64,000 bases of DNA from assembly GCA_014529385.2 (NCBI GenBank), contig CM043969.1, forward strand, positions 9,835,001 to 9,899,000, in the 5' to 3' direction. The notes beneath the pieces were generated by a model. It ran no database searches. It was not told the DNA's origin and was given only the letters and a program-made list of their open reading frames with translations. This stretch comes from Adiantum capillus-veneris (lineage: Eukaryota; Streptophyta; Polypodiopsida; Polypodiales; Pteridaceae). This document shows, piece after piece, positions 9,111 through 20,119 of the stretch (its first letter is position 1; each line of letters begins with the position of its first letter). The position numbers and the translations under genes are program-made.

Positions 9111-11078
9111 TTGTATCATCCACAAACAAAACGTATTCTGGTTTCTTGGGATGTAGTGTTTGTGGAAGATTCTGTTCAGCCCTTGTTGTCATGTACCAGA
9201 GACAATAATGTAAGCTCACAGGACATTTATGACACTATGTTGCCTCTTTTCAGTGGTGGAAATACGAATGTAATTTCCAATGAGGCAAATGTACAGCCTA
9301 TGGGGGTTTCTGAAAATGTTTTAGATCAGCCTATTACGGATGCAGATGTACATGATGTACTTGATGAGGAAAGGGCTGAAAATGAGCAGGCTAGAGGTAT
9401 GCCAAAATGGCTGGTGCACACTTTGCGTGACAGTAAATTGGATGCACCTTTGTCTAGTCGTACTCGTTCAAGCTCTCGCCATGCATCTTATGCATCAGAT
9501 TGTTATGCTTTGGCTGTGTCTAGTTTACATGATGTTGAGGAGCCTTTGTCTTTTGATGAAGCACAGAATTCAGAAAATTGGATGACTGCCATGCAATCAC
9601 AATATGATGCACTTATAGAAAATGACACATGCACTTTATGTGATTTGCCTTCTGGAAAAAAGGCCATTGGTACGATGTGGGTTTACAAGTTGAAACACAA
9701 GCCGGATGGTGAGATCGATCGCCATAAGGCTCGACTTGTTGCAAAGGGTTATGCACAGCAAAAAGTCATAGATTATGAAGAGACTTTTGCTCCCAATTGT
9801 CGTATGACTACTGTACGTTTTCTATGTGCCTTGGCAGCTCATTTTGGTTGGGATGTACATCAATCAGACATTGTTACTGCTTTCTTGAATGGTGACATAT
9901 TTGAGGAAGTTTATGTAACACAGCCTTGCGGTTTTGTCATAAAAGGACAAGAGGACAAAGTGTGCAGATGTAAGAAGGCTTTGTATGAGTTGAAGCAATC
10001 TCCTGCTACTTGGTATGAGAAAGATGACACTCATTTGGTTAAACGAGGCTTTCGTAGCAGTCCAACAGAAAGCACATTGTATGTAAAGCGCGAGGATGAT
10101 GTATTTCTCATTGTGGTTCTTTATGTCGATGATTTGCTGATCACTGGACCAAATGTGAGACATATTGCTGGATTTAAGGCTGATTTGAATGCTACTTTCA
10201 AGATGAAAGATTTGGGACTATTGCATCATTACTTGGGTATACAATTTAAGCAGTGTGATGGTGGTATTGCCTTGTGTCAGAAAACCTACATAGAGACATT
10301 GCTATGTAAGTTTGGACTTGAGGATTGCAAACCTATTGCCACTCCCATGGAAACAGGTTTGAAGTTGAGTGTACATGATGCTGGGGATCTTGCTGATGTC
10401 ACTCTTTACCAAACTGCTGTTGGCTGCCTCATTTATGTATGCAACACGAGGCCAGATATTCAGTTTACAGTCTCACGGGTCAGCAGATTTATGAATAGCC
10501 CAGGGTCTAAGCATTGGCAAGCTGTCAAGAGGATTTTCCGCTACCTTAGTGGCACTTTACATCTTGGCTTGTTTTATCCCAAGAGGGGATCATTGCCGCC
10601 AGACTTACATGCTTTTTCGGACTCAGATTGGGTTGGTTGTTTTGACACGCGAGTGTCCACAAGTGGTTTTTGTTTCATGCTTGGCAGTTCATGTATATCA
10701 TGGTTGAGCAAGAAGCAACCTACTGTGGCCACTTCGAGTTGTGAGGCTGAGTACAGGGCAGTCTTCACAGCTACAGTTGAGTGTGTATGGCTCAGACGCC
10801 TTATGGATGATTTGGGTGTTGGACAGGACACTGCCAACACTATCTACACTGACAGTCAGAGTGCATTGGCAGTTGCGAGGAACATAGTTTTTCGTGCTTG
10901 CACAAAGCACATTGAGGTGCATTACCACTATGTCAGGGAGAGGCTCTCAGCAGGAGAGATCAGCTTGGCTTATGTGCCAACACAGGACAAGCGTGCAGAT
11001 CTTTTCACAAAGGCATTGTCTCGTGAGAAGCTTGAAGCTTTCCACAAAGCTTTGGGCTTACTCCCCTTTGTGGACTGA
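9111..11078 (+). CDS. pol: Copia copy 1 reverse transcriptase-RNase H
   Basis: 655 codons are open to TGA at 11076-11078. After a linker, RT begins at MWVYKLKHKPDGEIDRHKAR; KGYAQQ, VVLYVDDLLITG (catalytic YVDD) and the RNase H motifs SDSDWVGC, SSCEAEYRA and YTDSQSALAVA follow. RT copies the RNA and RNase H removes it. This is the longest intact piece of the element, but no start codon context is implied: in an active copia it would be part of one gag-pol polyprotein. Confidence 0.93.
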   Translation: MYHPQTKRILVSWDVVFVEDSVQPLLSCTRDNNVSSQDIYDTMLPLFSGGNTNVISNEANVQPMGVSENVLDQPITDADVHDVLDEERAENEQARGMPKWLVHTLRDSKLDAPLSSRTRSSSRHASYASDCYALAVSSLHDVEEPLSFDEAQNSENWMTAMQSQYDALIENDTCTLCDLPSGKKAIGTMWVYKLKHKPDGEIDRHKARLVAKGYAQQKVIDYEETFAPNCRMTTVRFLCALAAHFGWDVHQSDIVTAFLNGDIFEEVYVTQPCGFVIKGQEDKVCRCKKALYELKQSPATWYEKDDTHLVKRGFRSSPTESTLYVKREDDVFLIVVLYVDDLLITGPNVRHIAGFKADLNATFKMKDLGLLHHYLGIQFKQCDGGIALCQKTYIETLLCKFGLEDCKPIATPMETGLKLSVHDAGDLADVTLYQTAVGCLIYVCNTRPDIQFTVSRVSRFMNSPGSKHWQAVKRIFRYLSGTLHLGLFYPKRGSLPPDLHAFSDSDWVGCFDTRVSTSGFCFMLGSSCISWLSKKQPTVATSSCEAEYRAVFTATVECVWLRRLMDDLGVGQDTANTIYTDSQSALAVARNIVFRACTKHIEVHYHYVRERLSAGEISLAYVPTQDKRADLFTKALSREKLEAFHKALGLLPFVD

Positions 11079-11143
11079 TCCTGTCCTCAGAGCATGGCAC
11101 TTCCCTTTACTCATGTGCCAACTCTTGTTCACCGCATCACTCC

Positions 11144-11391
11144 AGGGGGGATTTGTTACCATATACATGTGGTAGTGATGTGTGTGAACACACTAGGACC
11201 GCCGGGGCATTTTTTCCCTCTTTAGGAGGTTTTTCCCCCCGTGCATTGTATATACGCCCATCACTCCAGGGCTATCTATCATTCCATTGCACACTAAGTA
11301 ACATACTCTCTATTGTGTGCCTATTGTGTGCCTTGAGCTTCCTTCGTCTTCTCCAAGCTGTGCGTGTTTCTCTGCAACCCTAATTCCAACA
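11144..11391 (+). repeat. Copia copy 1 polypurine tract and 3' LTR
   Basis: AGGGGGGA (11144-11151) is the plus-strand primer. The LTR runs 11154-11391 (238 bp), TGTTACC to TTCCAACA. It is 12 bp longer than the 5' LTR mainly through a direct duplication of a CCTATTGTGTG unit near 11315-11338. Confidence 0.92.
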
Positions 11392-11761
<370 letters not shown>

Positions 11762-11904
11762 CTTTGATGATTACACTCCCTACAAAACTATAGACTTCAT
11801 GGAATCTATGGCATAACTTCTTCATATAGTTTTTGGAGTTACCTTCCAAATTTCCATAGCAAGAGCCCCGATGCTTTTCTAGAAAGACCGCAAGCTTCTT
11901 GACA

Positions 11905-13880
11905 TAATTTTGGTGTACCCGACACGAATCCTGGGTGAGAGTTTGTGGGTAACCATAGGTAATCATGTAGAGCAACATGGTATGAATTTTGATAGAGAAA
12001 CAATTCAAACATTTCAAGCATTTTCAATGTTCATGCAACAACAACATGCCACTAAAAGAAGCCTGAGATTTCAACAACCAAAGACATACAAGTGGTCGTC
12101 AACATAATGGATCAATTCAATGGAAAAGATGTAACCAACTGCTTGCATGAGTATGTGAAGGAGATGGAGTTGCATCACGTGTCAGAGGGTGAAATGATTC
12201 AAAGATTTGAGCTAGTTGTTGCTCCAAAAATTGGGGAACATGTAAGGGAAATTAAAGATGGGCATGTGAGAAATTGGGAAGAGCTCAAAGTAGTTTAAAA
12301 GGAGGCATATTTCATGGAGAACGCTTAGAAAGTAACCAAAAAGAAATTCTTAGAATGGGTAGTCAAGCCAAAGGAGGGAAGTTCAATAATAGAGCTACTT
12401 AGAGAATTTGAGCGGCGCTATGCACAACTCTCGAGGACAAAAAAGGCCAAACTATATGTAGAGAAGATATATCATTTTCTTACAAGCTGTAGGTAAAGAG
12501 TTTCAAGAGAATTTGGAGCTGCTTCTTGAAGATAAAGATGCTAAGCAAGGACTAAGTGAGGTTAAAGGTGTTGTTTCAGTGCTTGGCAAGCGACAAAGAA
12601 GAAGGGACAAGATGGTAGTAAACACTACAAGTCCTTCCTCCTCAACTTCTAACAAAATGGTACAGCCTGATTTTGTAGCTCCTAAGTTTGATGAGTCCAT
12701 GCTATGTGAGCTTGAGAAGGGAATTTGCAACTTGAACATAAATCCTGCAAAGATTGAAGAAAAAGGCCAACCAACGAGGCCACTGCCTAGGCAAAGACAA
12801 ATGCCCAAAGAAGGGTTTGTACATAGACGTATTTTGTGTGATAGTACATACCATGTAAGAAGGAATTGTGATAGTTTTAGTGATGCTTTGATAGAAGATG
12901 TTTTTTTTAAAAAGGATGGTAAAATCCACTTAAGAGAGATACGTATAACCTTGAGAACTAACTTTGGGAAGGGGGGAATGCAAACGTTAGTTGAAGATAT
13001 GGCAACTAACCATGCCACCTCTTCAATTGAGGTAGCTACTTATGGAGTGAGAATTGAGTATCTTAGTGACGAAGAGATGAGTGATCACTTGGTAGAATTT
13101 GGCCAAATATGGTGGAGTTAGCTAAAAAAGAAAAGCTTACAAAAGAGATTCTTCATGAAGCAGGTAATTGCATACGTCTAGAAACAAGATGGAGTGATCC
13201 AGTGGACCCAATGTCCATGCATGCCTACATTACAAACTTTCAAAACCATGAATCCATTGCAGAGGAAAACTTAGGCATGAAAATGGTGATGAAGGTCCTT
13301 GAAAAAGAGCTACAAGAAGTGGAGGAAGGAATGATGCAACACCTCCATGAGCACCACCAACACAAGAGGCACCTTCACCAAAAGTGACCATGGAGGAGTC
13401 TACAACAAGGAAGAAGAAGGAGCCAACAAAAGATAAGCCAAAGTGACCAACTTACAAACTACAATCTGAAATTGAGCTTGCTATAGACTTAAAGAAAGTG
13501 CTAAAGGAGAGGATTTTGAATAGCAAAGCTGAGTTTACTTTGGGAGAGGTGCTTGGCATAGCCCAGCATGAGATCCATGAAGCAATTATTGGCATCATCA
13601 AGAGAAAGAGGCAAACACTTGGAGATGCTAAGCGCCTACAAGCTAAAGGCGATACTGTGAACACACAAGGAGTAAAATTGGAAGCTACAGAAGGCCATGA
13701 AGCTATGGTAGGATGCTACCAATCTTCTTGGAAGGTACGACAAGTGAAATTTTTTGATGATGGGAAAGAAGCTCAAGGCATTCCTAGGAGCCCACTATTT
13801 TAGAAGACACTAGGCACTAGCGACTACAAAGATATTGGTCAAGGTAGGTGATCTTGAAGAACCATTTGTTGCCTTAAATT
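11905..13880 (+). pseudogene. DUF4100-type Ty3/gypsy copy 1: gag and start of protease, truncated
   Basis: TGGTGTACCCGAC (11911-11923) resembles the primer-site/leader TGGTGAACCCGAC of copy 3 at 35046. Gag starts at about 12107 with MDQFNGKDVTNCLHEYV and continues KVTKKKFLEWV, LLREFERRYAQLS and LCELEKGICNLNIN. A zinc-binding-like CDSTYHVRRNC and a DPVDPMSMHAY block follow, then a C-terminal segment (LQSEIELAIDLKKVLKERIL). This block order matches copy 2 at 48310-50279. Stops at 12296 and 12328 and several frameshifts kill it. The coding region breaks off at about 13880, just after protease begins (TKILVKVGDLEEPFVAL), before the catalytic Asp. Assignment to DUF4100 is from memory of moss and lycophyte proteins. 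Confidence 0.75.
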
Positions 13881-13920
13881 CCCACCTTCTTAATGCCCTA
13901 TCATACCTTAAAAGTACTAG
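13881..13920. repeat. Dispersed repeat block, copy 1
   Basis: CCCACCTTCTTAATGCCCTA and the following bases to TACCTTAAAAGTA match 26609-26650 with two or three mismatches. It begins exactly where the gypsy gag-protease is cut, so it may be the edge of an inserted repeat. Confidence 0.45.
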
Positions 13921-14039
13921 CTTGTGCAACCTACCTATGGTGGGATTCTCTTGCTCTTACCAATGGTACAATGGTAAGGCCTCCGGTAGTGCTTAGGCAT
14001 GTCAATACTATCTACGTAAGTCCTATAGTGAGTGAGTGT

Positions 14040-14048
14040 CAGAGCGAG

Positions 14049-14119
<71 letters not shown>

Positions 14120-14250
14120 CTTTCATGGATAATAGCTATGTGTGTGTGTATGTGCATTTATCCATGAATCTCTCTCTCTCTCTCGCTCGCTCTGTACATT
14201 TATCCATGAAAGAGTCTCTCTCTCTCTCTCTCTCTATACATTTATCCCAT
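14040..14250. repeat. (GA)n microsatellite and degenerate (CT)n stretch
   Basis: (GA)n covers 14048-14117. Short (TC)n patches around two ATTTATCCATGAA words follow to 14235. Confidence 0.9.
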
Positions 14251-14289
14251 TGCTCAATGCAAGTATCCTCTCCCTCTATTTCTTTTTGA

Positions 14290-14865
14290 ATTGTAACACA
14301 TTTTAGTATATTCCAAGAGATGACATCATGGACAAGAAGCTCCTCAAGAAAATTTTGTGCTTTATGAAGTGTACCACATTTAGCATACATGCCAACCAAG
14401 GCCATGTCAGGCACAAAATTTTCCTTCAACAACCACCGACTAACAATATCATCGTGAATTATTTTTCCATATCAGAATCTTGGGAATATCTCACAATTAA
14501 CGCATTTCAAGAGACAACATCAAAGACATGATTGCAAGTGTACGTGATTGCATTTGGCGAGATTCCCTCACTTTGCATCTGATGAAAACAACCCAAATCT
14601 TCTCACCTCAACCCTTGCCTTCAAGATGCAAGCATATGTAATTGCATCTAGAGAGACACCCTTGCTTCTCATCCGCGGAAAACAGCCCAGAGCTTGTTGG
14701 CCATGCCCAAGTTGTTGGGCATATCCCACAAACAATCAACTCCAAGAGACGACATCCTAGATAGGAAGCTCCTCAAGGACTTTTTGTGCTTGATGAAGTG
14801 CACCACATATGGCATACATGTCTAGCAAGGCAGAGCCAAGCACAACGTTGTCTTTCAACAACCCA

Positions 14866-14905
<40 letters not shown>

Positions 14906-17225
14906 TATATGTAAATTGTGTATATCACGTGCTTTCAAGAATTATTTTCAAAACTCCTTATCTATGAATTTTTGACAAATAAAATACAACCTTTTCCTAT
15001 TCAATTTGTAAAATTTTTCTTGATCCATTTTGTGGTACCCTTCTATATGTGAAAATGTGAGGAAAAATAAATTTTATTAACCCATTCTGCTGCACTCACG
15101 TGATAGTCACATAATTATTAAGTGATCCCCCCCCCCCCCCGAGCAACAACCCAAACTAACCATATCAACGTGAATTCTTTTGCCCATATCAGCATCTTGT
15201 GTAATGCCACATGCCTTCAAGGTGCAAGTGTACACGATGACATTTGGAGAGACACCCTCGCTTTGTATCCGCCAAAAACAGTTGAGAACTGCTTGGCCCT
15301 ACCCAAGTTGGGCATATCTCACAACTAATGCATTTGGAGAGACACCCTCGCTTTGCTTTGGTCAAAAATAGATCCTTGCCTTCAAGATGTAAGCATATGT
15401 GATTGCATCTCAAGTGAAAAACCATCCTTCAAATCCATCAAAAACAGCCCAGAGCTTCTTGCCCTGGCCCAAGTTGGGCATATTCCGCAATCACTACATT
15501 TCAAGAGATGACATCCCAAAAAGAAAGCTCCTCAAGCACTTTTTGTGCTTTATGAACTGCACCATATTTGGCATACATGTTGATCAAGGAAATGCCAAGC
15601 GTATATGACGGCACCTAGAAAGACACCCTCACTTCACATCTACTGAAAATAGCACAGAGCTTCTTGGCCCTGCCCAAGCTGGGCATATCCAGCAAAATCA
15701 GTGCATTCCAAGAGATGAAATCTCAGACATGAAGCTCCTCAAGCTCTTCTTGTGATTTATGAAGTGCACCACATTTGGCATACATATTGACCAAGGCAAT
15801 ACCAAGCCATACGTTTTCCTTCAACAACCCACTGACTAAAAATATCATCATGAATTCTTTTGGCCATATCAGCATCTTGAGCACCACCGACAATCAATGC
15901 ATTCCGAGAGACGACATCCTGGATATGAGCTCGAGTGTGCGTTATTCATTTGGAGAGATACTCTCACTCCACATCTCCTGAAAATAGCCCAGAGCTTCCT
16001 TGCCCTGACTCTTGCCTTCAAGATGCAAGCATATGTGATCACATTTCCAAAGACACCCTTGCTTTACATCCATCGAAAACAACCCAGAGCTTCTTGGCCC
16101 TACGCAAGTTGGGCATTCCAAGAGACGACATCCCATATAGGAAGCTCCTTGATCACGTTTTGCGCCTGATGAAGGGCACCATATGACATCTGGCATATAT
16201 GTCAAGCAAGGCAGAGCGAAGCATGACGTTTTCTTCCAACAACCCCTGACTAACCATATCATCATGAATTCTTTTGCTCATATCAACATCTTGTGTAATG
16301 CCACATGCCTTTCAAGTTGCCAGTGTACGTGATTGCATTTGGAGAGATACCCTCTCTTTCTTCCATCGCAAAAATCCCAGAGCTTTCTTACTGTGACCCT
16401 TGCCTTCAAGATGCAAGCGTATATGCTTGCATCTTGAGTGAAAACCCCCGCTTAGAATCCATAAAAAACAGCCCATAGATTCTTGCCCCGACGCAAGTAT
16501 CCCGTAATCACTACATTCCAAGAGACGACATTCCAGACAGGAAGCTCCTCAAACTCTTTTTGTGCTTTATGAAGTGCACCATATTTGGCATACAAATCAG
16601 CCAAGGTAGTGCCAAGCCAGATGTTTTCCTTCAACAACCACTGACTAACAATATCATCGTGAATTTTTTTGGCCATATCAGCATCTTGGGCACCAGCCAC
16701 AATCAGTGCATTCCAAGAGATGACATCTTTGACATGATCTCAAGTGTACATGATTGCATTTGGAGAGATACTCTCACTCCGCATCTCCTGAAAGTAGCTC
16801 AGATCTTCCTCGCCATGACCCTTGCCTTCAAGATGTAATCGTATGTGATCGCATTTCCAAAGACACCCTTGATTTGCATCCATCAAAAACAACCCAAAGC
16901 TTCTTGGCTCTACCCAAGTTGGGAATCCCAAGAGACAACATCCCATACCAGAAGCTCCTCGCGCACTTTTTGCTCCTAATTAAGGGAACGACACCACATC
17001 TGGCATACATGTCATGCAAGGTTGATCAAAGCATGACATTTTCTTCAAACAACACCTGACTAAGCATATAATCATGAATTCTTTTTCTCATATTAGCATC
17101 TTGTGTAATGCCGCATGCCTTCAAGGTGCGACTACAGGTGATTGAATTTGGAGAGATCCCTTTCTTCGCTTCCGCCACAAGTGAAAACCATCGATTCGCA
17201 TCCCCAAAAACAGCCCGTGTGGGCA
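14290..17225 (-). pseudogene. Pentatricopeptide repeat (PPR) pseudogene array
   Basis: Read on the minus strand in all three frames, the region repeats PPR phrases: KRIHDDIVSQ near 17080, 16665, 16275, 15855, 15175 and 14455; LYAKYGALHKAQKEFEEL near 16590 and variants near 17000, 16190, 15770, 15575, 14800 and 14375; and VVSWNVVITGY near 16520. Units are spaced about 400-425 bp. PPR proteins bind organelle RNA through pairs of residues per repeat; the VSWN...GY wording is typical of PLS-class members. No frame stays open for more than about 100 codons, and frameshifts occur in each unit, so this is a decayed tandemly expanded gene or gene fragment. A small transposon interrupts it at 14866-15143. 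Confidence 0.85.
14856..15153. mobile_element. MITE-like element with poly-G/poly-C ends and 10-bp target duplication
   Basis: CAACAACCCA occurs at 14856-14865 and again at 15144-15153. Between them is a 278-bp non-coding element starting with 37 G and ending with 14 C plus GAG. Inside the homopolymers the ends are inverted copies: left CACTATATG...TATATCACGTG, right (reverse complement) ATCACTTAA...CTATCACGTG. A 10-bp duplication fits Mutator-like elements (9-11 bp). Removing the insert and one repeat restores the PPR wording of the host array. Confidence 0.75.
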
Positions 17226-17230
17226 CTTCA

Positions 17231-17352
17231 TTTTGTGACTCTCATCTCCAAAATTTTGGAGCATCAAGAGTCACTTATCAGCCATACACATACTACATCA
17301 CATGTAGCTTTGGTCCCATAGGTCATAGTTGACCTCCAAGGATGATAGTAAA
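17231..17352 (+). mobile_element. 5'-truncated LINE 3' end (second copy)
   Basis: About 122 bp are nearly identical to 4071-4190 (GACTCTCATC, TTTTGGAGCATCAAGAGTCA, ACATACTACATCACATG, GACCTCCAAGGA) and run into a (TC)n tract. Severe 5' truncation with an intact 3' end is the usual product of LINE insertion. The insertion lies directly beside the start of the PPR array. Confidence 0.85.
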
Positions 17353-17359
17353 ATCTCTC

Positions 17360-17390
<31 letters not shown>

Positions 17391-17435
17391 AGAGAGTGGG
17401 TATTGTATGTTGTTTGACTCTTCTTCTTCTTCTTC

Positions 17436-17473
<38 letters not shown>

Positions 17474-17540
17474 AACTCTTCTTTTGATCTCTCTCAATGC
17501 TTCTTTTGATCTCTTCTTCTTCTTCCTCCTCTTCTTCTTA
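17353..17540. repeat. (TC)n, (CA)n, (TTC)n microsatellite cluster
   Basis: A mixed pyrimidine-rich tract starts at the LINE tail and includes (CA)8, (TTC)n and (TC)n blocks. It probably grew from the LINE's own tail. Confidence 0.85.
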
Positions 17541-18056
17541 AATTATAAAATAGAAAAAATGAATAGTTTGACCTTTTCAAGGTTTTCAAGATAGGAAAAA
17601 GAATTTTTAAAAATCTGTAGAATAATAGAATGATATTCTAGATAAGATATGAAATAGAAAAAAGAATAATAGAATAAGATATGATATACTACATGATAAA
17701 TAAAGATGCTAAATTAAAATAAAATAAAATAAAAATATATAAAAAAGAATCTTTGATCCATGCGGTTGATTCTTCATGCACCCACGATATCTAGCATACG
17801 TGGAGATGCCCATATTCGCAAATACAAGACCGAGTTGGCTCTTGAGTGGAGATAGGTCACAACTGCAATGTGCACCCCACAAATAGAGGGTCCTTTGCCT
17901 TGATTAATGGGCAGTGCCTTGAGCCACGGGTAGGTGAGGGATTCAACGGGGAGTCCAAGCGGCCTTGAGAGAGAGTGCAGAGTCACTATCTATCTCAAGC
18001 TCCCACCTCTACAAGCTGCTGGTAGAGCTCGCAGTAGCTTTTGCCTCTCTACACGT
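17541..18056. other. AT-rich spacer, no gene
   Basis: 17540-17750 is strongly A-rich (AATAAAATAAAAT runs). 17760-18056 is unique sequence with no convincing frame. It ends in ACGT (18053-18056), which matches the base pairs after gypsy A. Confidence 0.5.
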
Positions 18057-18914
18057 TGTTGGGCGCATTTCTGACACCCCGTTTTTTGTAAATTTGTACA
18101 TATGGACATGACGCCTGATTTCAAAAGGGCGTGTGGCCTTTCTTTTTGTGGGTTTTTTAGCTTACTTTAGCAAGCACATGTACATGCACTGCAAGTCGCT
18201 AGTCTAGTGACAGCTGTCGGGCTACTGTAAGTGCCCGTGAGTGAGTTTTTTGAAGTGAGCCTTGTATATAACTTAAACTCATGTACAAACTAAAACCATT
18301 TCAGCCAAAGATCAGAAATTTTCAGGTTTTAGCTCGTTCTGTCTCCTTGGTGCTCTTGGATGCAGTTTTTTGCCCCGACTAGCCTTCTCTACATGTAGTC
18401 GTGCTGGGACAGCTCTCTGTTCGCGTCAATTTTGCTCATGGGGACGTATGGAATCAATTTTAGTCATCTTCAGATTTCTCGCCAGTCATTTTTCAAGATT
18501 TCTCTCAAGCTTTAAAGTGCCCCAATTGGAGTTACGACTAGTTCTCTGTAGGGTTATGGCTATGGCAGCCTAGTGGCAAATTGTGTGTAGACAGATTCGG
18601 AGGGCATGTATCTATGAATTGTGGAATTGATGTTGAAGTTGTGGGTTTGTGATGTTTGATTGTGAAAGGAGAGGCTCTTGTCTTCATATGCATTGGTCGG
18701 CGTGTGCTGTAAATCCGTGCTTTGACAGGGTTTTGCTCCTATGTGACATAGTCTCTTGGGTGGGCGACGGCAAGTAAACTCCCAAGGGTCTACTCCTATT
18801 GGACTTGTGGTGTTTCAAAAGGATTTTGCAAAGCTTTTGGTGTCTTGTAGTTATCTTTCAACGCTCTTGGGTGACATCGCTATAGAGGTGTTCCAGTTTG
18901 CTTGTTTCCCAACA
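18057..18914 (+). repeat. Gypsy A 5' LTR
   Basis: 858 bp. TTGTATATAACTTAAACTC near 18261-18280 is a probable TATA region. Compared with the 3' LTR it lacks about 14 bp (TGTGCTCATCAGGT, around 18533). Confidence 0.93.
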
Positions 18915-18920
18915 GTGTTT

Positions 18921-18937
18921 TGGTGCCCCCACTGAGG
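18921..18937 (+). promoter_or_regulatory. Gypsy A primer binding site candidate
   Basis: TGGTGCCCCCACTGAGG lies six bases after the 5' LTR and begins with the TGG expected opposite a tRNA CCA end. I cannot name the tRNA with confidence. Confidence 0.6.
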
Positions 18938-18977
18938 AATTGCTTCAAGTTACCTTCAGTTTACAGGTTTTGAAGAC

Positions 18978-20093
18978 ATGGTGTTTAATTTTCCGGAGTT
19001 TAGTGGGAAATTAAATGAAAGTTCCAAAGCTTTCATTGAGAGAATGGAGTTTGCTTGCCTTCTTGCTGACAAGCAAGACCCAGCGTTGGTGCTACGAATC
19101 TTCTACTTCTGTTTGAAGGGAGATGCTAGGGAATGGTTGGAAGGCTACGAAAAGGATCTACAACCTCCTCAGGTTATGACTTATGAAATGGTAAGGAATG
19201 CTTTTCTTACACACTTTCAACAGGTGGAATACCCACAAAAGGTATGGCAGTCTATTCAAGGCTTAGTACAAGATGAAGGCCAAACCATAGAAGACTTTGT
19301 CAAGGCATTCAATGCGTTATGGGCAAAGTGGTGTACATCTTTGGGGGCTGAAATTCCTCCAGCCATGTTGAAGAAGGACAGGTTTCTTGCAAGCTTGAGG
19401 AGTAACCTACGCTTGAAGGTAGAGCTTAAGCAGCCAAGGACCTTTGAGGAGGCAATTGAAATTGCAAAGAATAAAGAGTGGAAAGCAGAGCGTCTTCATC
19501 AACTTGGAATCAATGTGGAGCCAAAGCTTGAAGTGAAAGCGGTAGAGCAATCAAGGGTCCTCATCAGGGAGCCAGGTTATGATCAACAAGCTTCTCATGA
19601 TATGAATGCCTTTCGCAAGGAGATGCAAGAGGTGGTAGGTCTTATGAAGAATCTTAGCGTGCATATGATGGGAGGTGGAAGAGGTCAAAGTTATGGATAT
19701 GGACGTGGTTATGGAAGCAATGAGGGTTATACAGGTGGTAGAGGAAGAGGCATGGCTGGAAGAGGGGATATGTTTCAATGCTACAATTGTGGTGAATGGG
19801 GTCATAAAAGCCCTCAATGTGACAAGCCAAAGAGAATGGGTGGCGACATGTTTCCTCTTCCTCCACAAATTCCTTCTCGAGCTCAAGATTATGGTATTGA
19901 AATTAAAGGGGAAGCAGGACCAAGTGGATTGACAGCAGAAGAGAAGGGCAAAACAAAAGTGGTAAGCATAATCCGTTTGGAGAAGAAAGAGGATGATTTG
20001 GGAGCTATGGTCATGCCTGTAGGTAAGAGGGTTACAAGAGATCATGACATGAGTGATGCAAGTCCCAGCCATAAAAGAGGGAAACAGGTATAG
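18978..20093 (+). CDS. gag: Gypsy A gag
   Basis: 371 codons are intact, from the first ATG after the leader. MVFNFPEFSGKLNESSKAF opens a retrotrans-gag capsid domain (YFCLKGDAREWLEGY, FVKAFNALWAKW). A Gly/Arg-rich stretch (residues about 230-260) precedes one CCHC knuckle CYNCGEWGHKSPQC, which binds the genomic RNA. The product would assemble the virus-like particle. Its stop is TAG at 20091. Pol follows in the -1 frame, with both frames open together only across 20075-20091, so pol is reached either by frameshifting there or by restart at ATG 20120. Confidence 0.9.
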   Translation: MVFNFPEFSGKLNESSKAFIERMEFACLLADKQDPALVLRIFYFCLKGDAREWLEGYEKDLQPPQVMTYEMVRNAFLTHFQQVEYPQKVWQSIQGLVQDEGQTIEDFVKAFNALWAKWCTSLGAEIPPAMLKKDRFLASLRSNLRLKVELKQPRTFEEAIEIAKNKEWKAERLHQLGINVEPKLEVKAVEQSRVLIREPGYDQQASHDMNAFRKEMQEVVGLMKNLSVHMMGGGRGQSYGYGRGYGSNEGYTGGRGRGMAGRGDMFQCYNCGEWGHKSPQCDKPKRMGGDMFPLPPQIPSRAQDYGIEIKGEAGPSGLTAEEKGKTKVVSIIRLEKKEDDLGAMVMPVGKRVTRDHDMSDASPSHKRGKQV

Positions 20094-20119
20094 GTAAAGA
20101 GAAGAAGAAGAGAAATCCC

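Larger units (their letters stand above)
4622..11391 (+). mobile_element. Ty1/copia retrotransposon, copy 1 (rearranged)
   Basis: LTRs at 4622-4847 and 11154-11391 bound the element. A primer binding site complementary to initiator tRNA-Met follows the 5' LTR, and a purine tract precedes the 3' LTR. Domain order is gag, protease, integrase, reverse transcriptase, RNase H, which defines copia. The element is not a simple insertion: 6787-7907 is foreign, and sequence from 7908 repeats what was already present at 6222-6786. The flanks (GTTCT left, GTTAA right) match at only 3 of 5 bases, so a target duplication is not clear. Copy 2 at 40238-45168 belongs to the same family and is very similar. 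Confidence 0.93.

Noticed and set aside
14866-15140. Poly-G and poly-C runs as assembly gaps
   Set aside because: A gap filler would not create a 10-bp target duplication and inverted inner ends. The exact run length may still be wrong.
18370-18573. Short frame repeated at 24609-24794
   Set aside because: Both are inside the two LTRs of gypsy A, so the repetition reflects the LTR and not a conserved gene.
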